Assembly (NCBI GenBank): GCA_022828595.1
Contig: JAKGHH010000002.1
Span: forward strand, 39,154,222 to 39,218,221
Direction of reading: 5' to 3'
Length of the DNA: 64,000 bases
From: Nelumbo lutea
Taxonomy: Eukaryota; Streptophyta; Magnoliopsida; Proteales; Nelumbonaceae
The number at the start of each line of letters is the position of its first letter. Within the stretch, counting starts at the first letter, position 1. A program made the translations under genes and the position numbers. Positions 1 through 12,539 of the stretch are shown here, piece after piece. A model generated the notes under the pieces. That model was not told the DNA's origin. It did no database searches and worked only from the letters and a program-made list of their open reading frames with translations.

Positions 1-2820
1 GATCCGAACCGATTATTGTATTAATAATATAAAAGGTTTGTTTTTTGTAATTTTTATTATATTTTGTCTAAAAGAATAAAATTTAACAGATAATATATAA
101 TATATAATATATAAGATAATATTGATTAAAAACATATAAACAACTTATTAATTTATTGTCATTTTTATTAAATTATATTATAGAAAATGAAGTTTTAAAT
201 TGTTATTAAGATAGATAGTTATAGATGCATGATAGTGTCCTGATTAATAATTGTTTTGGGACTGACCCCATCCCTGAACCAAACCTGGCCCATTAACAGC
301 CCTAGATGAATAGGGATGGGAGAGAGGAAAATATAAACAGGCCATTACCCAATATTCTCCTAGCTAAAAGCTACAGAGGAAAATACTACTCAATTCACTC
401 CTTGCCCTCTTTACTAAGTACTAACCCAATAAAACAATACCAACCATCTGTATCATTTCATAGGAGTCCTACCTATGCCAACAAACCACCTAGTGCGTCA
501 ACAGACCAAGGCGCTAATCCCTAATTAGATTCTAATTAAGAGTACTAATTAAATGATGTTAAGTGTGTAGTTATACTTATACCAATTAAATTCTATTGAT
601 CTAAATTGATTGACAAATACTCTATCAAGAATCAACTTATAATAGGACACATTTGAGTAGTTGTTTATTACCAACCAATCAATCTCCAAAGAAGATGAGA
701 TGAATGTTACCAAGAGCTAGAAGGAAGAAGCATCGAGTTCTAGTGTTTTATTATGCTTTATTTCATAAGACTTAATGTAATCACTTGCGAAGAATTCATA
801 TTAGTGGCTAGTATTAGGTTTGGTTCTTAGGTGCTCTCAGACTTGCACATGAGCTTAAAAATGCAAAATCTAAGTTTGAAAGCCTAAGAAAGTTATTTCC
901 AACCCTCTAGAATTTGAATATCAGAGCTTTTAAGGTTGAAATGGTTGATTGTCCTTAAAGCAATAGTGTACAGTTGACTATTGGTTAGCTATAGTTGACT
1001 ATGTCTCACACTTAAGACTGGGTATTGGCAAGTAGTTGATTATTAGGAGGAAGTAATCAACTGTTAAAGAAAAGAGATTCTTTTTATGTGTAGTAATTGG
1101 CTACTAGCTCATGATAGTTGACCACTTGGTGAAAAATCTGACCGTTTGAGGATATAATGACTTTTGGTACTTTCAATTTTGTTGGAAATTTGCTATAAAC
1201 ATTTCCAATGGATCTATAATGATCATATTCTCCCAAACTTTACAAATCAATGATTTTGGATTGAAAATCTCAAGAGTTTGAATTATGAAAAGGGCAAACT
1301 TCTTAAACTATCCCTATTGTTTAATTAATTTGACTAACTATATCCTTACTGTTTAATTATTGTTTTGTACCACCCATACTATTTCTGACAATTAACTAGC
1401 TCTACCCCTGTTGTTAGCATCCCTTAGTGTTCTGTCAAATTCCGTACATACGTAACATCGCATGATGTATAAATTCTTTTTAAAACCCAATATTACCCTT
1501 CATTCCTCTCCCTCTCCCTTCTTTACCATCTTCTTCACTATCCCTCTCCCCGATGACAGCTATAGCAAACCACTCCCCATCTGTCACTGTGGTTAAGCCG
1601 AAGAACTGTTACAAATTCTTTCATCGACCCCATCCTCTTCCGCCTGTAAAGGAGGATGTGTTCGGGCAACATTTGGGAACAAGCCGGTGGTGAGAATAGA
1701 GGGTTTTGACCGCCTCGAGGGAGAGGGAGATCTCTAAAAAATCAAAAACAACCGGTGGGAACAAGCAACAATTGTGAAGTGCTTACGTAAAAGGGTTCTG
1801 CAACTCCACTGTCCACCAACTTCGATTTGATATTTTTAAAATTTTTTTTTGTCACTAAAAAATCTAGTAAAAAGAGATCAAGAGAGATGGAATTGAGATA
1901 TTCGATTTTTTTTTTTTTCATTGTGGAGTAATAGTAAGAGATCGTGACTAATGGGGTAGTTGATTAATGGAGTTGCAGCAATGGATGGGGTAGTTGATGT
2001 TATCGAAGCTGTTGCTATTAATGTTGATGCTGGCGGTCTTCAAGTAAATAGAGATTATCTATTGTATTTAGGTAAATGTAGCACGCTTCCATCCTTCCGT
2101 CTCCAAATGGCTGATGGCCATGTGAAAGTTGCTGCTATTGTTGTCGGTGGTTTTTAAGTAGAGACTATTTATTGGATTTAGGGAAAGGTAGTTTAAGAAA
2201 TTTGTATAGCCTTTGAACTTATTTGTTTTTCAGTGAAATTTTTTAAATTAAATCTCTTTTATTTTTATTTGTGCTCAATTTTGAATACAATAAAAGCTGG
2301 TAATTTAATTGTTTAGGTTTTATTGACACCTGAAAATCCAATCATTACAAGGTTTTCCTGGCATTCAGAAGTCTAATTAATTAATGAAAATTATTAAAAG
2401 GTTGCCTAAAGAGAAAATATAAGCTTAAGTTTGGCCGAACCTCTATAAAGCTAATATATACTTTGTTTTAATTGTTTATTTTGCTTTCATAGTTTTATAA
2501 TTTTAGAAAGTTTTAATTGGGAACAAATCCTCCAAACTCAATTCACCCCTACTAATTTAGGTTAATTGGGCAATAAGGAAAAAAGAAAATTCTTTACTAC
2601 AAATGCATGGAAATGCAATTGAAACAAAGAATTTAGAGTAGAGTGCAAGGTGGAATGCAGTGGTTTATTTTTGTTACGATTGGAATCTGCTGAAGGTCAT
2701 GTGGCATGATCTCCGAAGGCCTTAATGATGGGTCCAACTTAACGTGTGAGTTTGTTATGGCCAACAGTATTCTATATAATTAATAGTAATTGGTTATAAC
2801 ATGTGTCTATTGGATATTAA
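1..2820. other. AT-rich intergenic DNA, no gene recognised
   Basis: Both strands hold only short, uncharacteristic open frames. I see no recognisable protein motif, tRNA or rRNA. The stretch 1298-1440 (repeated phrases meaning 'Y-rich short runs' such as ctatccctattgtttaatt) resembles 42440-42545, so it is a dispersed repeat. Positions 1500-1560 are CT-rich. Nothing else supports a feature. Confidence 0.6.
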
Positions 2821-3530
2821 GGCTGCAACTTGGGTTGGGTTAGTTTGAATTTAACCTTAATCCAATTTGAAAAAGTTAGGTTGGGTTGTGTCGGGTTGAT
2901 GCTGGGGTTAGAATTAGGGTTGAAATTTATGAATCTGGCTTTATTTCGGGTTGAGTTAGGGTGGACCCCTTGGGCAACCTGACCCAATTTAAACTCGACT
3001 TATATATAATATATATATATATATATATATTATATATTTGTTTAGATGCATGATAGTTATATAACCACTACCCATACTATCATTTATTTCATTTAAGATA
3101 ATTACTTCACTTAATCCTAATTGAAAATACTAAAACCTTAATAAGATATTTTGTATTTTTTGAATATTTTATTCTTTATCTCCTCTCTATTGTTTGTCAC
3201 CCATAGCTTGTTGCCCATAAAAGATCTATTATAAGCCATCATAATAAAATATAGTCATTTCAAACAATTTTTTTTCAGAATTTTGAACTTGAAGAATCAA
3301 TATAAACATCAATAAACAAATACTAATAAAACATAGGATTAATATATTAATAAAAGTTGAGTTAAGATCTAAGATTAAGAAGTTCTACAAGATTTTAAAG
3401 GATGAAAAAAATGTTGGATTGGGCTAAATCCAATCCAAAGATTACTTTGGGTTAGGTTTGAAGGAATTTAATTAGGATTGAAGTTAGATTAGGATTAGAA
3501 TTGACTTCAACCCGGCCCTACTTGGAACCC
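2821..3530. repeat. MITE-like repeat with GGGTT-rich ends
   Basis: The left end (ggctgcaacttgggttgggt, from 2822) is roughly matched in inverse orientation by the right end around 3490-3528 (caacccggccctacttgg). Inside is a (TA)n run at 3003-3031 and an AT-rich core. Similar GGGTT/AACCC-rich ends occur at 16120-16290 with 16750-16860, and at 29035-29100. This points to a degenerate non-autonomous transposon family. The target duplication is not clear, so the exact borders and superfamily are unknown. Confidence 0.4.
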
Positions 3531-4915
3531 CAATAAATATAGTAGCTAATGAGAGTAAGGGCATCGAATTATATATATTTCCAAATGTTTCTTCTATATG
3601 TTTCTCTCTCTCTCTTGTTTCCTCGTTTGTGCCATTTTCAGTCTGAAAAGGAATTTTCAGGAAACTACGGATTCCTTCCATTGACGATCACATAAGAAGA
3701 GGCTCAAGTGAGAATGGGCATTCCTATTTTGTGTCAGATGCAGTCGTTGCCTCGAATTTATTGCAATTCTTTAGATTTATTAAGAAGAAAAAGGGCTACA
3801 GGAATAGCTAAGGCCATCATCATACCCATTATTAACCTCCCAATCGTTGAGATTTAATCTTCCCTACAACCAGCCAAAAAGAACTTAATAACTGAGCCAC
3901 TACTGGTTGGTAAGTTAAATTTTTGATATGTCAATTAAAGATCTCAATTATATTTTTCAAGTGAAGAACTGAGGTTGTGTTTATTATCATTATTATTTCG
4001 AAACAACAATTTGATGTTTTTAAAAACAGTTACAATTATTTTAACCATAATAATTAACCTCCAGTAACAATTGTATGTCAATTATATTGATCAATCCAAA
4101 TTGTTTCAGGTAAAAAGAGTAATAATTACCAAACACAAAATAAACGATTTTAAATCTCTTGAAAAAAAAAGAGGAAAATGACGGTTCAATTCAGGGTCAG
4201 AATTTACAGGTTTAAAACTGTTGGAGTAGGTGTTCATTTCGAATTGTTATCAATTCACGAGCGAGCATTAATACATAGAGTGTGAATATTTGACATTTGA
4301 ATGTTTATAGATTTACAGTGAAATTCAAAAATCTGCATTGGGCCTATCGATATTTTTTCAAAAAAATTAAGTTTTTAAAACTTACATTATTTTAGTCCCT
4401 GTTTCTAATTGATTAATAATACCAAGAGAGTGAAGGAGGTAACCATGCATTTCTGACCTGAACCCTCTTTCATGTGGATTTTGAGTGTGGGGCCTAGTAC
4501 TTGATATGGTTTTCCGGGTTCGTCCATCCATCTGGTCGAGATTGATTTTGGGTCTATTGTCTTGATGTGCAAGATTTGATTGATAGGGTTGTGAAGGACA
4601 CATCTCGGACGGATTTCTTTGGCTGAATATACTTAGCTCTTGCAATGTTTACTTTCCTGATTATCGTTGTCTGTATCCATGAAGTTTCTTGGAAAGAAAA
4701 TGCTTTGACAGTGAAGGGTGATGAATATTAAAAATAACACCGACCATAAGAGTTAAAAGAGTCCCAACCCAACTACCTGTAGTTTTGTAGAATAAATTTC
4801 ATCAGTCTGTCACACAGGCACATGGGAAGGACTCTTTCAATTGGATTCTGTTGGGTTGAAAGGAAAGCTAGGAAAAGAAAGGAAAAGATAATAGTATCTA
4901 TCTTGTTTCATTCTA
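3531..4915. other. Intergenic DNA, no feature
   Basis: AT-rich sequence. The 87-codon frame on the minus strand at 4382-4645 shows no known domain and I do not call it a gene. Confidence 0.5.
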
Positions 4916-5030
4916 TTATGTTTGGTTTGAAGGAAAAGATAGAGAAAGAAAAGAAAAAGTAAAAAAACCTTTACAAACATTGTATAGAATATTTTACCTT
5001 TCTCTATTTTTACCCTCAAACCAAACATAA
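4916..5030. mobile_element. Small MITE with TTATGTTTGGTTTGA inverted repeats
   Basis: A 115-bp foldback element. Its left end TTATGTTTGGTTTGA (4916-4930) is the exact reverse complement of its right end (5016-5030), and the match continues imperfectly to about 33 bp of purine-rich stem. Only a short loop remains between the arms. It codes for nothing. A related element lies at 39792-39901 and a more divergent one near 41015-41120. The superfamily is not certain; a Tourist/PIF-like origin is possible because TA/TTA lies at the ends. Confidence 0.7.
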
Positions 5031-6620
5031 CCTAAGGTAGCGTTTGGTTTAAAAGAAAAGGTTGAAAAAAGAGAGGAAAGATGGAGGATCTGTTTGGTGC
5101 ATCTTTTTAGAAAGATTTTTTGATAGTTATGATAGTCAAAAGACATTGAGTTTTGTATAAAGATCTGAGCAGCCCGAAGTATGTTTGGCATATATACGTT
5201 TTACTGTGTCTTTCTGTACAAGAATAAAACGTGAAAAGATTCATTTGAAACTTTCTGAAATCAGCCCAAAATAGATTTTTCGTGTCTTTTCGACATTCTA
5301 TCTTTTGATGATTAGATCTTTTGTACGCCAAATAGAAATAGACCAAAAACCAATCAAACCAACTTGTAAACAGCTGAAATAACAGACCAAAAACACACCA
5401 CACGGGCCCAGAAAAACTTATACCATTATCAACCATTCATTGAAACATATCCTATCTTACGCCAAGAGAATGGTTCAATACCACCCCTCTTCCTTGAAGG
5501 CAAAAAAGCTACCTTCCTAATTTATTTTCGGTATTGCGTTATCTTCATCATCATGTTTAAATAATGTTTTCAATTCATGTTTAAACTAATAAGTTGATTT
5601 GTCACCTGGTCATATTTCTGAGTCCATGTTACTCTCTAATCGTTTTACTCTTGAATCGTTTTGTCTAAAAACAAAGAAAAAAAAATATCAAAAGAACGGT
5701 TGATGATTCGGTGATTTGGCCGATGCTTGGCAGGTCATGAGTTATTTATTTATTTATGTTCTTCTAGTATTTTTAACCATTTCCGTCATTAATAATAGCG
5801 ATTCTCATTTGTGCAGTTATTTTTATTTAATAGAATGAATAATGTTATATTAGAGAGATGACCAATTTTCTTTGTTTTTTATATTGTCTGTATGCTTATT
5901 ATTTAATTTATGAAATTACAGGTTGACCCGTTTACCCCCTCATAGTTGAACTGCTAACCTGTCACACAGACAGAAAAGTGCTTCCATTTTTCAGATGATT
6001 TTAGAAACACTGTTTCAAAAAGTAAATAGTGGACCTTACTAACAGAAAAGTGCTTCCAAGGTAAATATTGGACCTTACTAACAGGGCTGGTTCAGCCTAA
6101 GCTAACGCAATATATGACTAGACCCTAGTCCGACTCTATCAGGATATCAAATTGGCCATTTTTTTTTGGTAAGGTTGGAAATTTATTTACCAAATTTATA
6201 AATACATGTATCAATATTAGGCTGTGCATTAATACAAATTTATAGGAGTGCAAATGAAAAAAATGCAAATTGTTATTTAATTTTGTTTTGGGTTCTACTT
6301 TATTCCGTTTCATGTTTTTACTGCAATCAAATAAAATAAGCTAAAATTTTGAAACAGAAATATCTTGGAATTTATACTCAAATCATTTCCACTGTCATGA
6401 TTTTGCATTAGTACAAATTTATTTGCATTGCAACCAAATACAGCCTTAGGCATTTAGGGTGACTATATGGGGTGGGGTGGGATTTAGCACCTGTTGTAAG
6501 GGCTATAGCTTGGGCCTAGACCGGCCTGGTTTTGGGCATGAAACATAAGTTTATTTTATGCATTACATAATATAAAATGTTATATCTAATATGTATTATA
6601 GGTGTTATATTATAATATTT
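5031..6620. other. Intergenic DNA, no feature
   Basis: A second stretch starting with gcgtttggtttaaaag (5040) looks like half of the neighbouring MITE family. The 109-codon minus frame at 5107-5436 has no domain I recognise. The section 5885-5960 shares a short phrase (tgacccgtttaccc...gaactgct) with the repeat family at 46.4-48.3 kb and 62-63 kb. Confidence 0.5.
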
Positions 6621-6624
6621 ATAT

Positions 6625-6628
<4 letters not shown>

Positions 6629-6701
<73 letters not shown>
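6629..6701. repeat. Compound microsatellite (TC)n-(TA)n
   Basis: A run of alternating TC of about 36 bp is followed directly by alternating TA of about 37 bp. The sequence that follows (ttaaaacaaagc) is like the 5' end of plant Helitrons, so this microsatellite probably contains the 5' terminus of the Helitron-like element to its right. Confidence 0.85.
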
Positions 6702-6706
<5 letters not shown>

Positions 6707-8514
6707 CAAAGCGGTCAAGAAATTTTCTTCTTTTTTTGAATTTTTTATTTTTTTATTCCATGTCATTTTTTGAAACAACCAATGAGATGCACTTTCCCAA
6801 TAACCTAAATAATCTTTTCTCCTAAAATTTCTCCTAGACTACCTCCCCCACTTTCTCCAAAATTATCTCTAATTCCTATTTATCTTCTAAATTATCTCTA
6901 TTTCCTATTTATCTCCAAAATTATCCCAAATTTAGTAGAGAATTGTTTTCCTAAATCATCTATAATTCCTATTTATCCTCTCCCCTACTTTTTATCTATG
7001 TTTATCTAAAGAAAGTTTGGATTAAAAACTTTAAGAATCATTTAAATATTATGACAAAATTATATAATAACTTTAAAATATTTATTAAAAACATAAAAAA
7101 TAATTTTCTATTTTTACAAAATATATCACGATTTTATGTACTAACAATTTAAATTATGTTTTTCTGAATTATAAATTTAAATGATTTTTAAATATCTAAT
7201 AACATGTAATAGCTTTAAATAAATAAAATTCAAATAACAAAAAAAAATTAAACATTTTATAGATTATTTAAATAACTAAATACTTATCATAACTAGATTT
7301 TAAATAGTTAAAATAACGAAATTATGTAACAAATTAAAAAAAAAATCTTCAAAGTAGAAAAATAATTATAACATTGAAATTAAGAACAATTTAATATATT
7401 ACAAAATTAATAATGAATTATGTAATAATAGTATAATTTATGATTTTATGGATAATTAAATTCAATAAATAATTAATATCTTAAATTTAAATATTTTACA
7501 TGTTATTTAAGTATTTAAATAACAAAATATTTAACATAACTAGATTTTAAACAGTTCAAATAAAGAAATTATGTAATAAATTTAAAAAAAATCTAAAAAG
7601 TAAAAAAATAATTATAACAATATATTGAAATGAATAATAATTTAATATTTTTACATCATATTGTAAATAATTAATTTCACTTATATCAAGTAATAATTCG
7701 AGAAAATAACTTTCATAAAATGAATATTTATTAATAATAAATATTACTTTAGTATAATTATATATACTAAAATTAATATTTTTTATTTTTTATGATAAAT
7801 GTATTTTCAATATTTAAAGTTTTACTTTTAATAAGTATTGGAAATTAAATTACTATTATTGAAATTATTAAATTTAATTTTTTGTACTTATTGTATTTTG
7901 TAATTTCTATAGTTATTGTACTTTTCATTATCAATATATTTTCAATAATTGTATATTTTTGCTATAAATTTTCAATAGTTATTAGAGATTAAACTATTGT
8001 TATTTATCAGAGATGAGACTATTAATTTAGCTAGAATTATGAGTGTTCATGTGTTGGTTCGTTTCAATTGTAAACTATTTGGCCAATCAAATTGACCTGG
8101 TCAGGTTAAGGAGTTGATAAGCTAAAACTGACTAACCTTTTGTGAAAATTGACCCACTCAAGTTGCATCGGTTTGGGTCAAATTTTTGGTTTGATTAGTC
8201 GGTTCAAAAGATTTAAACTTGAAAATTAAATTAAATTTTAAAATTATAATGTAATTATTAAAAAATAAATTTAAAAATTATATTTATGATATAAGACATT
8301 TTAGACTAAGAAACATGGGAAAACTCCCACCTTTTCAAATTAAAAATTATATTTAAAATATAGAATATTAATATATATCCATGGTTAGGTCATTTGATTT
8401 TGGTCGGTTTACAAATGGCCAAAGTGAAACTGATCCAACTTGATCGAATTGGAAAATTTTTTATCCAAAGCCAATCTCAAATACTAGAAAAACCAACCAA
8501 CTTGGGTCGAGTCA

Positions 8515-8703
8515 TTTACTAGAACACACCTTTAGGGATGGCAATTTCCCCATCCCTAATGGGGACCTGACTTCCCCGACCTGATGGGGCTAGGGATGGG
8601 GATTGTTTTGGTACGGCAAGGGTAGGGACATGGATTAATAGGAATCCTAGGTCGGGGTCGAGGTTGGGGATGAGGATTGAGGACCCCGCTTCACCCCGAC
8701 CCC

Positions 8704-8737
<34 letters not shown>

Positions 8738-9409
8738 CATGTTATTTATATTAAATATAATATTATACTATTTATATTATATATATATCAAAAAATATTT
8801 AAAACATGATTTCTAACTTAAAATTTTGATTTATTAAAAAATACTATTATATGAATACATTTTGGGGATTCGGGTCCCCATAGGGAACCCATCCCTATCG
8901 GGGATCGAGGATGGTGGTTAATTTTAGAATCGGGGTCGGGGACGAGGAATATGATCCCCGTCCTGTTGCCATTCCTACACACCTTATAGTTTTACATATT
9001 TACTTAAACAAACCTTATAGTTTTCATTTTACTAAAACATCCCATATATTTTACAACTTATTTACTTAATCAACCTTTCATTAAGGAGTATTTGTTTTGC
9101 CATTAGACTCGTTAGTTTTTATTCCAAAAATACCCTTAACACTTTTTTTGTATAAAAAAACAAAACTAACCAAATATAGCCAATAAAGTGGTTGCCTGTG
9201 TCTTATTAAGGGCAGAAATGGTATTTTTATTTTTATTTTTTAATTAAATTTATTTAAATGAGCATTAGGGTCAACATTGTCATTTTCCACTATCATCTTA
9301 TGGAAGATTGATTAAATCCATTGAAAATTATAAGTGATGTTTTAGTAAAATACTAATTATATGGTAGATTTTAATAAATCCATGAAACTATAACAGGTAT
9401 TTTAGTAAA
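8515..9409. mobile_element. MITE with TTTACTA... inverted repeats, interrupted
   Basis: The left end (TTTACTAGAACACACCTTATAGTTTT, which I recognise after skipping the hAT insert; begins 8515) pairs with the right end at about 9384-9409, whose reverse complement reads tttactaaaatacctgttat. The body is AT-rich and non-coding. The element occupies the first Helitron unit only; the second unit lacks it. It is itself split by the hAT MITE at 8533-8977. The duplicated target site is not clear. Confidence 0.5.
8533..8977. mobile_element. hAT-type MITE with perfect 8-bp target duplication
   Basis: Terminal inverted repeats TAGGGATGGCAA (8533-8544) and TTGCCATTCCTA (8966-8977) enclose 445 bp. The octamer CACACCTT stands directly on both sides (8525-8532 and 8978-8985). 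An 8-bp duplication is the mark of the hAT superfamily. The arms are rich in GGGGA/TCCCC and the centre holds a (TA)n run (8707-8734). No transposase is encoded, so it was moved by an element elsewhere. It sits inside another MITE. Confidence 0.85.
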
Positions 9410-11294
9410 TAACCTTTTCTATTATTTAGCTTTTGCATAATAAATCCCATGCATCCCATAGGTCCCTGCTAGTATCTATGTAAAGAAAGTTTCAATTAAA
9501 ATTTCAGAATTATTTTAATATTATAACAAAATTATATACTAAATTTAAAATATTTATTCAAAATATATAAATTATTTATAATAAATTTAATAATATTCAT
9601 ATTATTGATAATTCTATATTTTTAGAAAACTCATCATGAAATTATGTAGTAACAATATAAATTATAATTTTATGAACTATTCAATTTAAATGTTATTCAA
9701 ATAATAAAAATTAACATTAAAAATAAAATAATATTTTCAATAAATAAATATCTTAAATAACAAAGCATTAAAAACAGATAAATAATTATATAAAAATATT
9801 TAAAATTACATAATAACATTAAAATAAATAAAATTCAAATAACGAAAATTTTAAAGTATTTTACATATTATTTAAATATTTAAATAACAAAATATTTAAC
9901 ATGACTAAATTTTAAATAGATAATAAACAAAATTATGTAATAAATTTAAGAAATTTCTTAAAAGTAGAAAAATAATTATAATAGATCTCATAATACTCAT
10001 ATTCAATAATTTAATATTTTACAACATTAAAACAAATTATGTAATAATAGTATTAATTATAATTTTATGGATTATTAAGTTCAATAAATAATTAATATTT
10101 TAAAATTTTAAAAAACAATATTATTTAAATAGATAAATAATATTCTAAATAACTAATTTCACTTATATCAATTAATAGTTGTAGAAAATAACTTTCAAAA
10201 AATTAATACTTATTACCAATAATTTTACAATAATAGTGTATATTCATTATATATTTATATATACTAAAATTGATATTTATTTTATTTTCAGTAATTATTT
10301 GTTGTACTTTTTGATAAAATTGTTTTTCAATAATTATTTATAAATCTATTTTTGTTTTGTTATGTAAAAAAATTGTCAATAATTATTGGAGATTAAACAA
10401 CTATTATTTAACTTTTAAAATTAATTTATAGTATTTATTTTATTTTTTATAAAGTTATTTTTAGTAGTTATATATTTTTTATAATTTATAGATTAATATT
10501 TATTATTTGTGTTTACACTAGTTATTAACTAATTTAATATATTTTCAGTATTTATTGTATTTTTGTAATTATTGTATTTTTATTATATTTTCATTATAAA
10601 TTTATTTTCAATGATTTGTGTTCTTTTGCTATAAATTTTCAAAATTATTAGAGATTAAACTATTTTTATTTATTAGAGATTAGACTATTAATTTAGTTAA
10701 AATTAGGAGTGTGGTTCAGTTCAGTTGTAAGTTGTTTCACTAACCAAATCGACTTGGTCAAGTTGGGAGTTTGTCACTAACCAAACTCAATTTGGGAGTT
10801 GTTTCACTAATCCATTCAAGGAATAGTGAAAACCCACCAACTCAATTTCTATCGGTTTGGGTCTATTTTCAGTTTGGTTTGTTTGTTCAAAAGATTTAAA
10901 CTTAAAAATTAAATTTAAATTTAATAAATTATAGTGATACTATTAAAAATAAATTAAAAAAATTAAATTGATGATACAAAATATTTTAAACTAAGAAATA
11001 TGTGAATTTTTTCACTTTCTCGTATTAAAAAATAAATTTAAAATATAAAATATTAATATATATTTATGATCGGGTTGGTTTACAAATCACCAAATCGAAA
11101 TTAGCCTAACTTGGTCAGGTTGGAAAGTTGCTAAACCAAAGCCAATCAGAAATAATAGAAAACCGACTAGTCAGGTTGAGTTCGATCGGATTGATTATTA
11201 AAAAGTTAAAATATAAAACAATTATATACTCTTATGTATTTCTATTGTTTAACTTCTGCTTAACAAAGCCCGTGCATTGTACGGTCCCCGCTAG

Positions 11295-12240
11295 TATAAT
11301 ATAAAATAATACATATATCCATGTATAAATAATAAATATAAATATGTTTACATTGGTGGGCCTATACAGAAAACCAAGGCCCAAACTTGGAATTTCTGGA
11401 CCAGGATGAAAAAATCACCATACTGAATATATGCTATATTGCTATATTAACAGTGTTGTTTGATTGGGCCACTGAATCCGATGATCAGATTGTGAGAACC
11501 AGGAATTGGAAGCTAAATCAATTTTTTGGTTGACCATTTCTTAAAAATGTTTAGGCCTGTAAAAAGTTCCAAGTTTGAATTCAAATTTGATCCTATTAAG
11601 GCCTTAAGGGTGATGTAAACTTTGATCCGTTTACACTGGATCAAATATGGATTCACCCGCAGTATCTGGTTCAATTTTATTTTAATATACAGGTTCATAT
11701 ATACTTAAAATTTATACTATACCTATTAATAAAGTTGGTTTAGATGTTAGTGTTTTGGCGATATTTATAGGGGTGCAACTCAGTTGGCCCATATTAGCAT
11801 TTTGCACTACCTTGGTTTTGGGCTTTGGTTCGGTTCAAATTTTGAATTTGATAAAATTATAATGCTTTGAATTTGTTAACAATTTTATACGATGTTATAA
11901 GATTAAAAAATTTGTAACGTAGGTTTTAAATCCCAGTCAAGCAGTACTGATGCAACTACTAAAACATTCGACCTTCTTTCCATGCTTTAATAGCCACACT
12001 CCCAAAACCAAGCCAATAAATTCTGGATTTTTATAATGAACGAAATCTCATCTCACTTTGTTAATAAAGAAAAAATTAAAGGTACATCTAAACTTACAAA
12101 CCCAAGAAGATTAAGCCCCATTGAGGTAGTATTTAAAAGAAACTTGAAGAATAAGATGATGCATAAATAATAATAACAACTCTCATGTAATAAAGCTTAT
12201 TATTTTTATTAATGGGTTGTGAAAGTTAGAAGTGTTGAAA
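11295..12240. other. Intergenic DNA, no feature
   Basis: AT-rich sequence after the Helitron end. The minus frame at 11513-11698 is short and unlike any known protein. I see no other signal. Confidence 0.5.
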
Positions 12241-12244
12241 CAGA

Positions 12245-12535
12245 ACTTAGGGTCAGTTTGGTTCATACTTAGAATCGGAATTAGAATCAAAATGGTCTAT
12301 TTCTATAGTCTGTTTGGTTTAGATAGGGATGAGAATGGGAATTAAAATCAATAGGAATGGAATTTTATTCTCAAGAAAAGGGGCAGGGAATGGCCATTCC
12401 TTCAAAAGGGGGAACATCATTCCAGCAGGAATGAGAATGGAATTCCGATTCTGCCCAACTAAACAGTAGAATCAGAACAATCCATTCCAATTCCAAATCC
12501 AGATCCCTATTCCCACGAATCGAATAGGGTCTTAT
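12245..12535. repeat. MITE-like repeat rich in GGAATT/ATTCC words
   Basis: The phrase ctgtttggtttagataggg (about 12308) is matched in inverse orientation by ccgattctgcccaactaaacag (about 12448-12470), and the interior is full of complementary ggaat/attcc words. This suggests a foldback element. Borders and target duplication are unclear. Confidence 0.35.
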
Positions 12536-12539
12536 TCAT

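Larger units (their letters stand above)
6659..11294 (+). mobile_element. Non-autonomous Helitron-like element with two tandem 3' ends
   Basis: The left end reads TC-TATATA...TTAAAACAAAGC, as in many plant Helitrons. Two Helitron-type 3' termini, a short hairpin followed by CTAG and a T, are present. One is at 9447-9472 (weak hairpin, ccctgctag) and one at 11270-11294 (hairpin CCGTGC-att-GTACGG with one G-T pair, then cccgctag). The sequence 6999-9472 is repeated as 9473-11294, starting immediately after the first CTAG. Shared landmarks include tctatgt..aaagaaagtttc, a stretch around 7300/9905 and the section 7985-8110/10652-10780. No Rep/helicase coding is visible. Element identity rests on the termini and on the direct repeat; the exact 5' base is uncertain. 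Confidence 0.6.
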
